Shown: piece by piece, positions 1 through 6,149 of the stretch
How positions within the stretch are numbered: position 1 is the stretch's first letter
Layout of the letters: every line of letters starts with the position of its first letter
Assembly (NCBI GenBank): GCA_900550595.1
Contig: URTB01000021.1
Span: 1-13,646, forward strand
Origin: an uncultured Collinsella sp.
Lineage (GTDB): Bacteria; Actinomycetota; Coriobacteriia; Coriobacteriales; Coriobacteriaceae
Length of the DNA: 13,646 nt
Direction: 5' to 3'
The notes under the pieces: model-generated
What the model was told of the DNA's origin: nothing
Database searches by the model: none
The model's input: the letters and a program-made list of their open reading frames with translations, nothing else
Position numbers and translations under genes: made by a program

Positions 1-2
1 CG

Positions 3-728
3 CAGTTTATCTTCGACGTGACCATGCAGAACCACTCGGGCTACGATACGGGTCTACTGCCGGCAGATAAGCAGATGCACCTGAACATCGACACGACCGA
101 CCTGGACGCCAAGACTGTCGAGGACGGCACGTTGTCCGATGTCGACGAGTACGTCTCGTGCATTGAGCAGTCCGACCAGGCGCTGCGCTACTTCCTCAAC
201 GCCCTGAACAAACTCGATCGCAAGGTGGTCGTGGTGTTCTGGGGCGACCATCAGCCGTTCTTCCCGTCCAAGTTCAACGACAAGTGGTTTACCGACGAGG
301 ATGACGCCACCCACCAGGAGCGCTTGTGGCAGACCGACTACATCATTTGGGCCAACTACGACGTTGCCGGCTGCGACCAGACAAGCGAGGTCGACGACCT
401 GTCCACCAACTATCTGTCCACCCAGCTGATGCAGCTGATCGGCGCACCTCTCTCCGACTACCAGAAAGCGCACATGACGCTGCGCGAGTCGCTGCCCGCC
501 ATCAACTCCGTCGGCTACGAGGACGCCAGCCTGCGCTGGGCGCTCTCCTCCAACGTCACCGGTGACGACGACGCCGCCGCGGCTGCCACCAAGGCACGCG
601 AGGATTACGCCAAGATGCAGTACTACGAGATGTTCCGCGACGGCAAGAACGTGTATACCGAGCACTTCCAGACCGAGGCCAACGAGACCGACCCCAACCT
701 GGCACCGGGTACAACCAAGATCAAGTAG
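3..728 (+). CDS. LTA synthase family / phosphoglycerol transferase, C-terminal part (5' truncated by contig start)
   Basis: The reading frame is open from the first bases (QFIFDVTMQNHSGYDTG), so the gene starts off the contig; the GTG at 18 and ATG at 24 are internal codons. What remains is 241 residues of an alkaline-phosphatase/sulfatase-fold domain. The FDVTMQNHSGY stretch and the VVFWGDHQP motif (roughly residues 78-86 of the visible part) are family hallmarks; Asp and His of GDH are metal ligands in LTA synthases. Such enzymes are normally polytopic membrane proteins with an extracellular catalytic domain that transfers glycerol-phosphate groups to lipoteichoic acid or related glycopolymers. 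The N-terminal membrane segments and the catalytic Thr are not visible. The YIIWANYDV and LSTNYLSTQLMQLIG segments also fit the family. The frame ends in TAG and is followed by a foldback element about 20 bases downstream. The exact polymer made cannot be told from this fragment. Confidence 0.88.
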   Translation, partial: QFIFDVTMQNHSGYDTGLLPADKQMHLNIDTTDLDAKTVEDGTLSDVDEYVSCIEQSDQALRYFLNALNKLDRKVVVVFWGDHQPFFPSKFNDKWFTDEDDATHQERLWQTDYIIWANYDVAGCDQTSEVDDLSTNYLSTQLMQLIGAPLSDYQKAHMTLRESLPAINSVGYEDASLRWALSSNVTGDDDAAAAATKAREDYAKMQYYEMFRDGKNVYTEHFQTEANETDPNLAPGTTKIK

Positions 729-747
729 CAGCGCGTCTTAACTGGTT

Positions 748-878
748 CGTCTGCCCGGCGACGCGGAACGTAAGGTTCCCTGCTCGGGCAGTCCTGCGCA
801 AGACGGAGGTCACATTAAGTGGCCTCCTTTGCGTGCGGAACTCGCGATGAACCTTACATACCTCCGCCCGGACAGACG
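748..878 (+). repeat. Foldback element, left copy (structured 3' element)
   Basis: This is a 131-bp imperfect palindrome starting 20 bases after the LTA synthase stop, in sense orientation. Outer arms 748-758 and 868-878 pair (CGTCTG..CCGG with CCGGACAGACG). The next arms, 770-777 (GTAAGGTT) and 850-857 (AACCTTAC), are perfectly complementary. The core carries a hairpin with arms GGAGGTCAC and GTGGCCTCC around an ATTAA loop at about 806-828, flanked by CGCAA/TTGCG. A second copy lies inverted at 6001-6131. The core (about 77 bp) is roughly 92% identical by eye, while the flanking stems differ by compensatory changes. A competing local pairing (CTGCCCG 751-757 with CGGGCAG 785-791) is also possible. 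It may act as an RNA 3'-end or terminator structure or be a non-autonomous repeat; there is no long T-run, so classic intrinsic termination is uncertain. Confidence 0.75.
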
Positions 879-932
879 CCCTGTTGTTGGAGCGTGGCTT
901 GTCTTGGGTGTATCGCCGAACATATATAAGTT

Positions 933-955
933 GAAGGCCACGTTATGTGGCCTTC
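933..955. terminator. Perfect GAAGGCCAC hairpin, terminator-like
   Basis: GAAGGCCAC (933-941) and GTGGCCTTC (947-955) form a perfect 9-bp stem with a 5-base loop, followed on the plus strand by TTTGTTTG. The stem matches the core hairpin of the right foldback element at 6053-6075 almost exactly, so it may be a broken third copy. The T-rich tail is short, so termination activity for the upstream plus-strand gene is only possible. Confidence 0.4.
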
Positions 956-963
956 TTTGTTTG

Positions 964-1319
964 CGGAAAGTGTATCCCGGAATTCTTGTCTGGAATGGGA
1001 TGCAGTTTCCGCTTGGGACCCGATTGGGAAAGTGTGTCCCACTATTCAGCTGGATTCCGGGATGTATTTTCCGGTTGAGGCTCGTTGGGAAAGTGCGTCC
1101 CACTTTGGGGGCTGATTCTGGGACGTGGTTTCCGGTTGGCTCTCATTGGGAAAGTTCATCCCATTTCTCGGCCTAATTATGGGACGCAGTTTCCCGTTGA
1201 GGACCCTTTGGGAAAGTGCGTCCCGGTCTGGGCGCTCAAACTGGGATGGATTTTCCGGATGAGGGCTTGACGGAAAATGTGTCCCGTTCCGGGCGCTAAT
1301 CGTGGGATGCAGTTTCCGC
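964..1319. repeat. 61-62 bp alternating-motif repeat array, copy 1 (six units)
   Basis: Six units begin at 964, 1026, 1087, 1148, 1210 and 1271. Each unit has arm A (consensus GGGAAAGTGCGTCCCA) and arm B (consensus TGGGAYGCANTTTCC), which is close to the reverse complement of A. B starts exactly 32 bases after A in all six units (996, 1058, 1119, 1180, 1242, 1303); the next A follows after 29-30 bases. A and B can fold into a 16-bp hairpin, and each arm also has a small internal GGGA/TCCC palindrome. The design is like REP/BIME arrays: short palindromic motifs in alternating orientation with two classes of linker. The array sits between two convergent genes. Open frames across it (GKCVPLWG-type peptides) are by-products of the repeats and not credible genes. 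Confidence 0.85.
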
Positions 1320-1341
1320 TTGCGGAGTCTCCACTCAACAG

Positions 1342-1380
1342 AAAAACCGGGTGGCCTGTTTTTTGGCTACCCGGGTTTTT
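1342..1380 (-). terminator. Bidirectional rho-independent terminator
   Basis: AAAAACCGGGTGGCC (1342-1356) pairs with GGCTACCCGGGTTTTT (1365-1380), with one bulged C and one wobble pair, around a T-rich loop. Both ends carry runs of A/T, so it can terminate on either strand. It lies 27 bases beyond the stop codon of the minus-strand surface-protein gene and most likely serves that gene. It can also stop transcripts coming from the left through array 1. Confidence 0.85.
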
Positions 1381-1406
1381 GGGTTGTCGATATGTTCGAC
1401 TGGCTA

Positions 1407-4400
1407 CTAGTGGGTCTTGCGGCGCTTGATCAGCATGATGAGGGCTATCACTACGAGCGTTGCTCCCGCTGCTGCTGCGGTGGCGACTAGGGCGAATGTT
1501 TGGTCGCCGGTGTTTGCGAGGTTCTTCGCTGTGGTCGTAGTCTTGACCTTGGTGTCGGTCTTAGCTCCGTTGTCGGACTTGGGCTTGTCCGGGTTCGTCG
1601 GGGTCTCAGGAGTCTCGGGGTCCTTTGAGCCTTCGGAATCGGTTGGGCCGGCGGTGTTTACCAGCGTATGGTCCAGGAACTTCTTGGCGCCCGCACTTGC
1701 CTGTGAGAACAGGCGGCGCGTGCGGATCGGGGTGGCGTTCACCGTTGTGGGCGCCGTCTCCTCGGCCTCGATATTCACGAGCGTCGTGCCGGTGTCGAGG
1801 CCCACGTCGTTGTATCCCACGTGGCAGTAATACTGCGCACCGTCATCGTCTGCGGTCAGGTCAATCTCGAGCTTTGAGGCCGTTCCAGCCGCGAGGTTGC
1901 CATCGGCACCCACGAGCTTAAACTCTGTCTCGCCGCGGCCCTTGCGGTACCACATATAGGTCGGTGCCAGCCCTGTTTCGCTATCGTCGGCACCGAGTTG
2001 CTTCACATGGCCAATCGCCGAGAGCGTCAGGTGGCTTCCCGCCGCGCGCTCAACCGAAGAGTCGTATCCAAGATCCAACCCCTCCGCAGCATCCGCCGCA
2101 GGTCCGCTCACGTTCATCGTCATGCCATCGGGCATGGTCTTGACCGTGATGATTGCCGAGCGAATACCTGTTTCGGTCGTGGATCCATTCTTAACGGCGG
2201 CGATGGCGAATCGATACTCCGTATTGGGCTGCAGCCCATCCCACTTGAGCGAGGTCTGCGTGTTGTCGGCAATCTTCCAGCTATTGACGACCGCATCCGC
2301 CGCATTGCTCTGCAGCATGCCCACGCCGTAGCTAAAGCCACTCTTGTTTGCGAGTACATCGTCCCAGCTAAACGTAACGCTGGTCGAATCGACGGCGTTT
2401 GCCGTAAAGCCCGTCACGGCCGGCGCGTCGGGCGTCTCGACGTCCTTAACGTCATAGCCCACGATCCAGAACTGGTCGGTGTCCTTGGTGCCGAGCTTGT
2501 CGCCCGAGTCTGCCTCGAACTTGTCGACATCCACCGCGTTGACGCCCAGACGCCACACAAAACCGTACTTGCCCTGCGCGGCCTCGGGCAGGTTGTCGAC
2601 GGTGCCGCCGTATTCGGTCGATTCACTCGAGGAGTTACCCGTAGTAAAGCCGGCGTTGGCACCAAAGCACAGGCCACCAAACAACTCGTGCTTTGCGAGC
2701 TTCGCGCCCATGACAACGCTGCCGTTCAGCGTCAAGCCGAGCTCGAGCTCCTGCTCCTTGCCCTCCTCGACTTCGATGGTCTGCTCAATGCTCGCCCCCG
2801 ACTGCGCGGCGGCGCCGTTAAACCCATCGTGCGTGTAGGCGCGCGTTACGCCAGGCTTGCCCAGGCCAAAGGAATCCCCAACGGGAGTCTCGCCGTTGAG
2901 CGTCGTTTGATAGGTTCCGGGTTCTCCCGACCGGTTAGTCAAAAAGTAGCTGAGCGGCGTCATATTGTGCTGTTTGGCAATGCGGTCATAGGCCTCGACA
3001 TTAACGACCGAGGTCTGCGCGCCGAGCGACACGGGCGCCGCCATCACGCCCTTGCCACCAGTTTCCTCATTTTCGATCTCATACTCGTAATAGACCATCG
3101 GAATCGTGTAGAGCACGGCCTTGTCACCCTCGCCGGCATGCGACTCATAGCTTACGCTTGCGCTGACCGTGCGCTCGCTCCGGTAGTCATAGCATCCCTC
3201 GGCGGCAAAATCGACTGAAGCATTCATCGCGACCAGGGGCGGACCGGTCTGCACCTCGACGGCAACGCCCAACTCGGCGCCAATGGTATAGCCCTGGGAT
3301 GTCCCTGTGCCCTTTTCCTCTCCGTATGACGTGCCGCCCAACACCAGATAGCCGTATGCCTGCTCCAGATCCTCAACATAGGGCGCATCCTGCAGCACGG
3401 CAAGCACGCGCGGGTTGGTATAGACCTTGTAGCGGTCCTTGTACGTGATCTTGACGCTGTCGTTGTCGACATCGGGCAGCGCGAGCGAGATAAATGTGCC
3501 GTAGGTAGTGCCGCGACGGTTGCTCTCGCTAATCACCTGCTCCTCGCCGCGGCGCACCTTTCCGTTCTCGTCGAGCGAAAAATGCGAGGCGGTCATCCAA
3601 TAGTAGTCATCGTTCTTGCGCAGGTCCTCGTCGCGGTGCTTGCCCACCACGGCGATAAAGCTCTCGTTATAGCGGTCCGAACCCGAGACGCTGCCCGCCT
3701 TGACGTCGCTGATCCACGCCTGCTCTATACCCTTGTGGTCATGCTTGTTGCTGCTGTTGTATTGCTGACCGCTCATGCTCATGGTTCCGACCATGGACCC
3801 CAAGCCCTGAGCCCCGCTCTGTGCCGTGTTGCAGGCAAAGTCGCGGGACACATCGCCGCCCACGAGCACCTCGTCAACCGCCAGCTGCTCGGACAGGCCG
3901 TCAAGGTTGGCAGTGGCAAGGGCAATAGGCGCCAAGGTGCACGGATAGCGCTTATCCTGAGCGCTATCCTTCCATGCGCTGTTGGGCACATGCATCAGCC
4001 CATAGGAGGCGAGGAGCCCGTCTCTGTATTCCTTACAATCGGAAAGCTTGAACTCGCCAGACTCCGAGTCAAAATACGCGTAGCGGTACAGCGCGCCGTA
4101 CAGCCCCTTGCTGCCGTCAGAAGCGCCGTAATCAAAAGCGCTGCGTTGCCAGTCATAGCCCGCAAGAATAAGGCCCGTGACGGTTTCACCCGTCTTCTTT
4201 CCTTCTTCATCGTAGGCGGCAAACGTGCCGAACGTCGCATTCGCAGCGACCATGGTCTTGCCGTTCGCGGAGAGGGAGATTGCGCCCGCGTCGCCCAGAG
4301 CATCGACATGGACGAGCGCACCCTTGGATGCATCCCACGAAAACAGCTCGCAATGCGTCGACTTATCAATATTCTTCTTGCCGTAGGGTGCCGAGACCAC

Positions 4401-4604
4401 GATGGCGAGGTCATCGCAAAAATCGCGATCGAGGTCGCCGGCCGCTAGCGAAACGACAGGAGCTGACTGAAGCTGCGTCCAGGAGTCGTTCCCGCCCTTG
4501 TTGTGCGTGGTGTAGTCCGCGGCGTTACCGGCATCGATCTTGACGACGCTTTGCTTCCAGTTGCCGCCCTCCAAGTCATACATGTCGACTACAGCCTTGC
4601 GCAC
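1407..4604 (-). CDS. FG-GAP/FN3/Ig surface protein with LANTG sorting signal, C-terminal fragment of a split gene
   Basis: This frame is the continuation of the gene at 4728-5531, in the same phase and separated only by an amber codon plus 41 sense codons. Its first possible start is a GTG at 4604 with no clear ribosome binding site, and it has no signal peptide, so independent translation is doubtful. Domains by residue of this fragment: FG-GAP-like repeats (AAGDLDRDFCDDLAIVVSAP at 54-73; ATANLDG near 230; LPDVDND near 376); a beta-rich central region at 450-715 with long alternating polar/apolar strands; an FN3 domain at about 726-823 (NTEYRFAIAAV); an Ig-like domain at about 853-946 (YYCHVGY); a Pro/Thr/Lys-rich wall spacer at 985-1027; LANTG at 1029-1033; a hydrophobic helix; and a KRRKTH tail. 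The intact protein would be exported and linked to the cell wall by a sortase; LAxTG is the class E sortase pattern. The ligand is unknown. If the amber codon is real, this part is not made without readthrough. Confidence 0.8.
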   Translation of the reverse strand: MRKAVVDMYDLEGGNWKQSVVKIDAGNAADYTTHNKGGNDSWTQLQSAPVVSLAAGDLDRDFCDDLAIVVSAPYGKKNIDKSTHCELFSWDASKGALVHVDALGDAGAISLSANGKTMVAANATFGTFAAYDEEGKKTGETVTGLILAGYDWQRSAFDYGASDGSKGLYGALYRYAYFDSESGEFKLSDCKEYRDGLLASYGLMHVPNSAWKDSAQDKRYPCTLAPIALATANLDGLSEQLAVDEVLVGGDVSRDFACNTAQSGAQGLGSMVGTMSMSGQQYNSSNKHDHKGIEQAWISDVKAGSVSGSDRYNESFIAVVGKHRDEDLRKNDDYYWMTASHFSLDENGKVRRGEEQVISESNRRGTTYGTFISLALPDVDNDSVKITYKDRYKVYTNPRVLAVLQDAPYVEDLEQAYGYLVLGGTSYGEEKGTGTSQGYTIGAELGVAVEVQTGPPLVAMNASVDFAAEGCYDYRSERTVSASVSYESHAGEGDKAVLYTIPMVYYEYEIENEETGGKGVMAAPVSLGAQTSVVNVEAYDRIAKQHNMTPLSYFLTNRSGEPGTYQTTLNGETPVGDSFGLGKPGVTRAYTHDGFNGAAAQSGASIEQTIEVEEGKEQELELGLTLNGSVVMGAKLAKHELFGGLCFGANAGFTTGNSSSESTEYGGTVDNLPEAAQGKYGFVWRLGVNAVDVDKFEADSGDKLGTKDTDQFWIVGYDVKDVETPDAPAVTGFTANAVDSTSVTFSWDDVLANKSGFSYGVGMLQSNAADAVVNSWKIADNTQTSLKWDGLQPNTEYRFAIAAVKNGSTTETGIRSAIITVKTMPDGMTMNVSGPAADAAEGLDLGYDSSVERAAGSHLTLSAIGHVKQLGADDSETGLAPTYMWYRKGRGETEFKLVGADGNLAAGTASKLEIDLTADDDGAQYYCHVGYNDVGLDTGTTLVNIEAEETAPTTVNATPIRTRRLFSQASAGAKKFLDHTLVNTAGPTDSEGSKDPETPETPTNPDKPKSDNGAKTDTKVKTTTTAKNLANTGDQTFALVATAAAAGATLVVIALIMLIKRRKTH

Positions 4605-4727
4605 GCCGTTCTCGTCGACATAGCAGCCCGCGTAGACAAAAAGCTCGTCGACGCCGTCGCCATCGACATCGCCCGCCTCGACATCAAAGACGGCGTCGTG
4701 CTCTTGCAGGTAACCGGCATCCAGGTA

Positions 4728-4730
4728 CTA
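4728..4730 (-). other. In-frame amber stop splitting one surface-protein gene
   Basis: On the minus strand the frame reads ..EGRF-TAG-YLDAGYLQEHD.. and continues without shift into GDVDGDGVDELFVYAG, a typical FG-GAP calcium-binding loop. The coding frames on both sides share the same phase (the span 1407-5531 is exactly 1375 codons, two of them stops). This is therefore a substitution, probably CAG to TAG, and not an indel. It could be a natural null allele, a strain-level polymorphism, an assembly error or a readthrough site. Confidence 0.9.
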
Positions 4731-5531
4731 AAAACGGCCTTCGTACATCATATTAGTGTTGACCGTCACCGGCAGGTGTGTGTCGAGAGTGCGCGTACGC
4801 CCGTTGCTAAACGAGTAGAGGACCAGCTCAACCTTTCCGGCGTATGACTTGCCGTCAATCGTCGTGGAGGAACTGTCGCCGTAGGCACGGAGCTCGGCAA
4901 CGCGGCTCTTTTTGCCCGTGCTGGCGTCGCTGCAGAACTCAACACTCGTGGCGTGAATGCCCGAGAAACCGTTGTTGTCGTTGGCGAGTACTGTTGAGGA
5001 CTCATTGTTGCTTAGGTACGACCAGGTGCCGCCACCGTAGTCGCTATGCTTGTAGAGATCGCTGTTCGTATCGAAGTTGTTGACGTTTTGCCAGAACTTT
5101 GCGGCGCCCCACACACTTCCATAGCCATCGGTGAGTTTGCTGCTGCCGCCAATGTCACCGCGCTCGACGTTCTCGAGCTTGTCGCGCAGAGTGTAGCGAT
5201 TGCCATGGCTACCGTTAGCTGCCATATAGACCTCGCTGCGCGTGGCAAACGTCGTGGGGGTATCAGTGGAATAGGGGCCAACGGTATCGGCCGGAATGTC
5301 CTCGCTCGTGCCCAGACCCAGGGCTTGATAATCCTGCTCGGTCATATCGGTGATTGCGGGCGCGTCTGCCGCCTGGGCAACCTGGGGCGTGGCCGTGAAG
5401 CAGGCGACGCTCGTGGCGATCAACGCAGCAAGCGCCGCCGTCCCAACAAGCGGGATTTTCGACAGCCTACGGATACGGGGGTGTGGAACGTACATGAGGG
5501 ATCTCGCTTTACTCGAGTGGAGTGGACTCAT
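4728..5531 (-). CDS. N-terminal fragment of FG-GAP surface protein (ends at premature amber codon)
   Basis: This 267-residue frame carries the export signal of the split surface protein. After a basic start (RIRR) comes a hydrophobic stretch (PLVGTAALAALIATSVACF) and a likely signal peptidase cleavage after AQA near residue 54. An alternative start at 5495 (MYVPHPRIRRL, residue 13) gives a more normal signal-peptide length and may be the true one; neither start has a strong Shine-Dalgarno. The rest is a globular region without a family I recognise, containing YGSVWGAAKFW and a late beta-rich part (GKVELVLYSFSNG) that leads into the first FG-GAP repeat beyond the stop. If made, the truncated product would be secreted and released, since spacer and LANTG anchor lie downstream of the stop. 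The region upstream holds paired direct repeats and array 2. Confidence 0.78.
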   Translation of the reverse strand: MSPLHSSKARSLMYVPHPRIRRLSKIPLVGTAALAALIATSVACFTATPQVAQAADAPAITDMTEQDYQALGLGTSEDIPADTVGPYSTDTPTTFATRSEVYMAANGSHGNRYTLRDKLENVERGDIGGSSKLTDGYGSVWGAAKFWQNVNNFDTNSDLYKHSDYGGGTWSYLSNNESSTVLANDNNGFSGIHATSVEFCSDASTGKKSRVAELRAYGDSSSTTIDGKSYAGKVELVLYSFSNGRTRTLDTHLPVTVNTNMMYEGRF

Positions 5532-5564
5532 TTTTGCAAATGATACATCCGATGCCCGATATCA

Positions 5565-5601
5565 CGTGTCTCATTTTCGCCAACGGCGTGTCTCATTTTT
5601 G
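5565..5601 (-). promoter_or_regulatory. Tandem CGTGTCTCATTTT repeats, candidate operator upstream of the surface gene
   Basis: Two copies of CGTGTCTCATTTTYG lie at 5565-5579 and 5587-5601, exactly 22 bp apart (two helical turns). On the minus strand they read AAAATGAGACACG and sit 34-106 bases upstream of the two candidate starts of the surface-protein gene. The second copy also begins a small palindrome (TCTCA-TTTT-TGAGA, 5591-5604). Direct half-sites two turns apart are typical of response-regulator binding. A TATCAT hexamer lies just upstream of 5531, but no convincing -35 was seen, so promoter placement is open. Confidence 0.4.
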
Positions 5602-5617
5602 AGAATCCGAGATGCCG

Positions 5618-5958
5618 CGGAAATCTTATCCCAGCTCAAAGGCCATTTCTGGGATGTATTTTCCGTCGAGTGCCTCATCGGGAAACGGCGTCCCACTTTG
5701 AGGGCTGATTGTGGGATGCATTTTCCGGTTTTGCTCTCATTGGGAAAATGCATCCCGTTTCTTGACCGAATAATGGGACGCAATTTCCCGTTGGAGCGCC
5801 TTTGGGAAAGTGTGTCCCACTTCGACCGCCCAGAGTGGGATGCACTTTCCGCAAAGCACCTCAACGGGAAACTACGTCCCATTCCAAAGGCAAATTCCGG
5901 GACGCATTTTTCGAAAGCCCGCCCATCCGGAAAGCCCGTCCACTTTGGACGCATCCGG
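5618..5958. repeat. 62-bp alternating-motif repeat array, copy 2 (five full units plus a degenerate sixth)
   Basis: Arm A starts at 5618, 5680, 5742, 5804, 5866 and 5928, a strict 62-bp period. Arm B starts at 5650, 5712, 5774, 5836 and 5898, always 32 bases after A. In the sixth unit arm B is displaced about 14 bases closer and is degenerate. The motif is the same as in array 1 (GGGAAANTGCRTCCCA and its reverse). The linkers also match unit by unit in the same orientation: for example GGGCTGATT and GCTCTCATT occur at the same places. Bases 5680-5820 align with 1087-1226 at roughly 80-85% identity by eye. This shows duplication of a whole array. It lies between the end of the four-gene operon and the start of the split surface gene. 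Confidence 0.87.
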
Positions 5959-6000
5959 GCACGGAACCATCGACCTATCAGGCCTCCCATCAATAAAGAG

Positions 6001-6131
6001 GCGTCCTCCCGGACGGCGGGGCACGAAGTTCATCGCGAGTTCCGCACGCAAAGAAGGCCACTTAATGTGGCCTTCGTCTTGCGCAGGACTGTAGAGCAGG
6101 GAACTTCGTGCCCCGACGCCCGGGAGGGCGT
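6001..6131 (-). repeat. Foldback element, right copy (inverted relative to the left copy)
   Basis: This is a 131-bp palindrome beginning 18 bases past the stop codon of the last operon gene and in sense with it. Outer arms 6001-6030 and 6102-6131 are complementary at 26 of 30 positions, plus two wobble pairs. The core hairpin (GAAGGCCAC with GTGGCCTTC, loop about ATTAA) lies at 6053-6075. The core 6028-6104 is nearly identical to the left copy read on the opposite strand. Relative to the left copy, four outer-stem pairs next to the core and one core-hairpin pair have changed on both sides, so pairing is kept. A short local hairpin (6116-6131) could compete with the long stem. Like the left copy it occupies the 3' region of a gene. 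Confidence 0.78.
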
Positions 6132-6149
6132 TGCGTTTAGAAGATGGAC

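Noticed and set aside
18-728. GTG at 18 or ATG at 24 as the start of the first gene
   Set aside because: The frame is open to the contig edge and the upstream residues (QFIFD) belong to the conserved family motif, so the gene is 5' truncated.
829-1270. Small open frames with GKCVP-type repeats, and similar ones at 5571-5996
   Set aside because: They lie wholly inside the 62-bp arrays and foldback elements and occur in several frames of both strands. The periodic peptides are produced by the DNA repeats, with no ribosome binding sites.
964-1319. CRISPR array
   Set aside because: The repeats are inverted pairs, imperfect, and their linkers are conserved between the two arrays; there are no unique spacers and no cas genes.
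1998-3218. A 406-codon plus-strand open frame, and a similar one at 3582-4448, opposite the FG-GAP gene
   Set aside because: Same codon-aligned antisense effect; the sense strand has clear FN3, Ig-like and FG-GAP features.
5531-5560. TATCAT as the -10 box of a promoter for the split surface gene
   Set aside because: No convincing -35 at 16-18 bases and the hexamer is almost adjacent to the upstream start codon, so I do not call a promoter.
6010-6094. Short peptide FIASSARKEGHLM, also encoded on the minus strand of the left foldback (FIASSARKGGHLM)
   Set aside because: Tempting as a conserved micropeptide, but the substitutions follow stem pairing and not codon positions, and the frame runs out of the element. 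Structured DNA/RNA explains it better.
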